Positions 54,301-60,300 of a DNA stretch of 64,000 bases are shown here, in pieces; position 1 is the first letter of the stretch; every line of letters begins with the position of its first letter. The position numbers were made by a program, and so were the translations under genes. Origin of the DNA: a virus. The stretch lies in the IMG/VR virus record IMGVR_UViG_3300020416_000001, positions 1 to 64,000 of that record, one strand, 5' to 3'. The notes below the pieces were generated by a model. It did no database searches. It saw only the letters and a list, made by a program, of their open reading frames with translations, and was not told the origin of the DNA.

Positions 54301-57300
54301 CGTTGATGGACAGGTTGCTCAGACAATATATGCAATGAATGCAGCGAGAGATCTCGCTAACAAGTGTATTAATATGGTGGACATCACTACTGAGTACACA
54401 ACTCTGTCTCAGTGGAAGGATCTCACTATTACACCTGAATATGAAGTTGTAAGTAATAGTCACGGTGACGCTAGAACCTTGTTGCTTGCTAACAAGTGGT
54501 TTATTGCGTATGAGTCACTTCACTATGCTAAGACTCTAAACCCAGGTTATAACGTATCTGGTGGAGATGAGCATTGCCTCTCTGACATCGTGGATGTTGT
54601 TGAAGCACTTGCATACAACGTTGCACACGGTGGTAACGATTTCATTTGGGAAGCAACAGATAGAATCCTTCACTACGGTGTAACATCTGGTGATAGAGAC
54701 ACTATTGTCAACTCCTTTACAAAGGCAAAGGCAATGTCTCTCGATATTATGAGAAATATTGCTGTTACCAAGGCAGGATCACACGATTGGAATCAGGTAA
54801 CCATTTCTATCACTGCTGACCCTGCAAGTCCAACTTGTCAGGCAGTTGCTGCTTCTATCACAACATTGATGGATATTCTCATCAATGCTCTTGGTACAAC
54901 TGCATCCCCAGGCACTAGAGAAGCATTCCAAGCAGCAGTTACATCAACTGCTCCTCAGGCAGACTACTCACAAGGTAGAACTACGATTCCTAATGAAAAT
55001 GCTTGTGTTGCTCAGACATCTGCTGTTGCAAACTTCTTCAAAATCATTACTGATACTCTATCAGATCCTACTGGAGCAGATCCTGCTACCTATCAGTGGT
55101 CTATCAGCAATGTTCCTAGAATTGCACCTGCATACACCTTTGAAGCGGGTGAGACAATCCGTTCTATCAAGCATTCTTATAAGGACAAATCATCTGGTGG
55201 ATTCTTCAACTTCGGACAAGTTCTTAAGGGTGTCTCCTCTGGTGCTGTTGCAGAGATCATTGGAACCAATGCAGGTAGCAAATGGGTCTATACAAAGGGT
55301 GTTACTGGAGCATTCAACCCTGCTGAGTACATTACAAACTCAACAATCACATATAATAACGTTACAACTGATAAGTTGAACCCTGGAACTGGCACTGGAT
55401 CACTTGAATTTAGTGGTACAAGTTCTAGACTTAGACACGATTCCAATGCAGCATTTGCCTTTGGAACTGGTGATTACACAGTTGAACTCTGGATCTATCC
55501 TACAACTGTATCTGGTACACAACGTATTATAGATTTCAGAACTGCTTCAAGTAGCAATGCAGGTAGCATCTTCTTACAAGGAACATCAATCAAGTTTGGT
55601 ATTGGCGTAAATGACCATATCACTGGATCTGCTGCAGTTCCTACTGCTAATCAGTGGTATCACGTTGCTATCTCTAGAGCATCTAACGTAACTAAGATGT
55701 TTGTCAACGGTCAACCCGTTGGTTCTGATTACACTGACGCTTCTGATTATCCTAACTCTCCAATCACTGTCGGTGCATCTTGGGCAAATGGTGAGACTTT
55801 CACAGGTAATATGGACAACCTTATTATCAGAAAAGGAACCGCCAGCTACTCTAGTGGGTTTACTCCCCCTACTGTTTACGATTTCAAAGCACTTGACATC
55901 TCATTCGGTTTCAATGGTGAATCACCGTTCCCAATGGAACTCTCTGCAGTCTACGCAACATATCAACAGACTATCATCTCATCTGCTAACGCTGACGGTG
56001 TAGAACTCTGGCGTGAAGAGATTATGACAGAGGAGATTGATGTTTCTCGTGATGATTATAGAGATTGTGCTGATATTATTGATAAGAACCGTTTCTGGAT
56101 CGCAGAAGAAGCAGTTGGACGTATGAAGGAGAAATATCCTGCATTTGTCATCCCAGGTGACGGTGGTGGATCTACTCAAGGTACTGACAAGTGTGTTCGT
56201 GACACTAACTCCTTTATTATCCCTGCAATCATTAATGACCTTAAGTTAGGTGGTAACTTCCACACTATCGTTGCAGGTCGTGGATACTTAGAAGGATCTG
56301 GTGCTCTCAAGCACGTTAATGGTGAACTTCTACAGTCAATCTATACTTGGCGTGAAGTTGGTAAGATCTGTATTGACGTTATCACTAAAGATGAATCAGA
56401 TCTAACTGGTGAGTACACAAATAGAATTAGAGTTCCTAATTATTTCTCATCTCCTGCATCATCAGCAATTCAAACATTCATTTCTGACTTGATTGACAAT
56501 ATGTTGGAAGTTATGTCTCCAACAGGTCACAGATACAGAGATGGTGCTGATCTTCTTTACTTCAACCGTGGCGCGATTGCTGATGAAGCAGTCTCTATGA
56601 TGGAGCAAGAATGGAACGTTCTAATCAACTTTGTCCAACAAGATAAGATTGACATTCCTAGCAGAGAGAAATGTGTAAGAGATATTAGAGACCATATCGT
56701 TCCTGCTGTTGCAGGTGACTTGATCACTGGTGGTAACTCAAATATCCAAGGTATGATTGATTCATATCTCGATTCACAAAGCAATATTAACTATATCGAG
56801 ACTGAGTTGCTTGCAATGCTTGATGCTCTTGAGCACGTCAAGTTCCTTTCAAACAAAGCACTTCAGAACCTCTTAGTTGGTAGAAACGAAAACATTGCTA
56901 ACATTGCAGGTACAACACCTCAAACTATCGATGATTTCTATCAACTTCAGTATAGTGACCTAACAGCATACAGAAAAGAGTATGATGCTGCTGTTAATTA
57001 CGATCTAACTGGCGGTGTTATTACTGAGAGCACCTTCTATCCACCTGATCCTAAGATCTTCCAAGGTACACATAGAGCACTTGATTCTGCAAATATCATT
57101 GAAAGAAATGCTCGTACTATTGCAGGTGAGGCAGTTGACATTGTAACTAAGACATCAGCATTCAAGCACTACAACTTCAGAGTTCCTGGTGGTAAAGTTC
57201 ATTGTGAAGACGACATCGTTGATTTCATCAACTCTGTTGCACACGACTTGAGATTCTCATCTAACAGTGAGGTATATGATGCTGCAGCACTATATCTGAA

Positions 57301-60300
57301 TACAGATATGGGTCTGTCACACGTTACTGGTCAATCACAAGAGACAATCTACGCTTACAAGATGGCGAGAGATATGTCAATTCTCGCGATCCGCAACAAA
57401 CTTGGGTTTACTCCCTTCGAGGAAGCAACCACAGGTGGTGGCGGTGGACAAGGTGGAAATGCCATTGGTGGAGGAGTTCCTCGTGGTGATTATGATAATA
57501 ACGCTACTACTAATAAGGACTACGACGCAGGCAATGAAATAGAAAATAACTTGAGATTCATCGCTACTACTGCTGTAGGACGTGGATATGCTCAGTATCC
57601 TAACCTTACATTTGGTGGTTACGGTTATCAGTCTTGTGTCGATGATGTTATTGACATCCTTGAGGCAATGGCGTGGAACCTCAAGCACGGTGGTAATAAC
57701 AAGGTTTGGTATGCAACTGAGTTCTATATTACTGATGCTAACGCTATTCAGCATATCAACTCTCAGGCAACTGAAGTTAAGTACATCTTCGAGCAGGCAC
57801 GTGACATCGCTATTGAGGTGATGAGACAGCAGTTGGTCACTGTAAATGGTTACACAGAAGGGTATCCAGTTTACGATACTACTATTACTATTGACTCTAG
57901 CAGTTCACAAACTGGTCAGTTAACTCCTACAAACGCAACTTATAATCCTGCCACAGGTGATTTGGTCTTGACTAAGACTGGTCACGGTTTGGTAGCAGGT
58001 GACGCTGTACAGATTGCAACTTATGGATTGAAGTTTACTTGTGACTTTGATGGTAATCAGTCAGAGCATACTTATCCAAGACCTCTCGATCCATCAAACG
58101 GTGCTCTTCTCCCTGTCACATCTTCTAATAGTTCTACATTTACAGTCAACGTTGGAACAACTACTAACGTTAACTACGATGTAAGTAACGCAATCTACGA
58201 AGAAGCAACTGGTAATCTATTCCTTGACATCGGTTCTAACACCTTAGATGTTGGCAGACACATCAAGTTACCTGATAATGCAATTACATTCACTTGTACT
58301 AAGGATGGAAATGCTACTAACCATTCATATCCTCGTCCTAGTGACTATGCATCTGGTAAATCTCTAACTGTTCTTGAGATTGGTGATTCAGAATTTACTG
58401 CAACTAATGCAGCATACGTTCCTGCAACTGGTGTTCTAACTCTTACAGTTCCTAACCACGGGTTTGCTAACGGGGACAACGTTCAGATTGTTACTAACTC
58501 ACTGAACTTCACTTGTGATATGGACAACAACTACACTGTTCATTCATATCCTCGTGTATCTGACCCTGCTGCTAACAAGTATCTTCCTGTTGGAAACGTT
58601 ACTACAAATACATTCACTGTAAACGTTGGTACTACAGGCACTGTCAACTTCACACCTACGAACGTTGCCTACAATCCTATTACAGGAAATATGGTTCTGA
58701 CTCTGGGTACTGGTCACGGTCTTGTTACTGGATCACATCTTAAGATCCAACCTAACTCACTCACCTTTACTTGTGAGGAAGACGACAACGCAACCAACCA
58801 CTCATATCCTAGAACTACAACTACAACTCATACTGTTACCGATGCTGCTTACAACGGCACAACTGGTATTATGACGTTGACCATTCCTCAGCACGGGTTC
58901 TCTAATGGTGATCAAATCAAGATTGCTGATAACTCTCTAACCTTTAGATGTGCTGAAGATAACTATGCAACTGATCACACATATCCAAGAAGCACTGATC
59001 CTGCATCAGGATCTTGGTTGGAAATCTCTAACGTAACTGCTAATACCTTCAAGGTTCAGGTTCTCCTTTCTGACGGTATTCCTTCAACTAACGTTACTGC
59101 TCACAACTTCATTTCAGCATCATCTAGTGGTGTTACTTGGAAGAAGGATAGAGCATACGATGTTCCTCTCGAAGTTATTGCTGCTACTGCAACTACAGTC
59201 ACAGTCAACGTTCTTGCCTCTGGTAGAACTCCTTCAACCAACACAACTACACACACATTTGTCGCTGCCACACCAAATGCAATTTCTGCAGGCGGTAACT
59301 ACACTCACACATTTACCAGTGCAGTTGCGAACGGAATCAAGTTCAAGAACGGTAGAATTAAGGTTAACGTTAACCCTGCACCTACTAGCGAACAATATCC
59401 ACATACATTTGTATCTGCTGTATCTAATGCTGTACAGGGTGGTGGTAACTACAATCACACATTCATCAGTTCTACAACCAACTCAATCAGTTGGATCACA
59501 GGTGGTGGTGGAGCAACAAGATGTGCTACTCAAGCATCTTCTATCACAACATTGATGGGAATCACTATAGATCTGTTCAATAGTGGTACAAGTAACCCAC
59601 AAAACTACATCGACGGCATCTCCAGAACTCTGCCAGGCGAATGGCCACTGACAGGTGAGCGTGCTGCCGTTCGTGATCTGACTATCACATATGATCAGGC
59701 AGGATCTGGTCAGTGTAACGTTGAATCCTCAACTATCAGTTCTCTCTTCGACATCGTTATCGGTGTTGTCAAGGATGCTGCTGCAGGCAATGGTAGTTAC
59801 TTCACTAACCAAGGTATTAGTAGAAACGCACCTATACAGAACAACACCCTGCTATTTGGTGGTGGTGTCTGCTATAACGTGACATCTGCTGCTAACGTTC
59901 TTTATGATCTTCTTGAGGATACACTTGGAAGAGCACCTGAGATGTATCGTCAGGCATCACGTATCATTTCACTGAATGATCTCTACATCAATAGAGAGGC
60001 ATATTACAAAACTGTTAACCAATACTCTGGATATACAGGTGATATTTCATTCGGTGATGATATAAGAAAGGCATACATTTATGACCTATTGACTGATGGT
60101 AATGCTAAAACCGTCGAACTGATTAATAATTGGTTTGATGCCGAGGGCAACTTCATTGCATTCCCTAACATCTTCAGAACATATTTGATCTTCCACGCTC
60201 AGGCAACCACGGATATGATTAAGCATATCCTTTCTGGAACTGCTCCTGAACCTGGAACCTATAATTTGGAACCTCTCTACAAAGATAGAGAACTTCGTCC

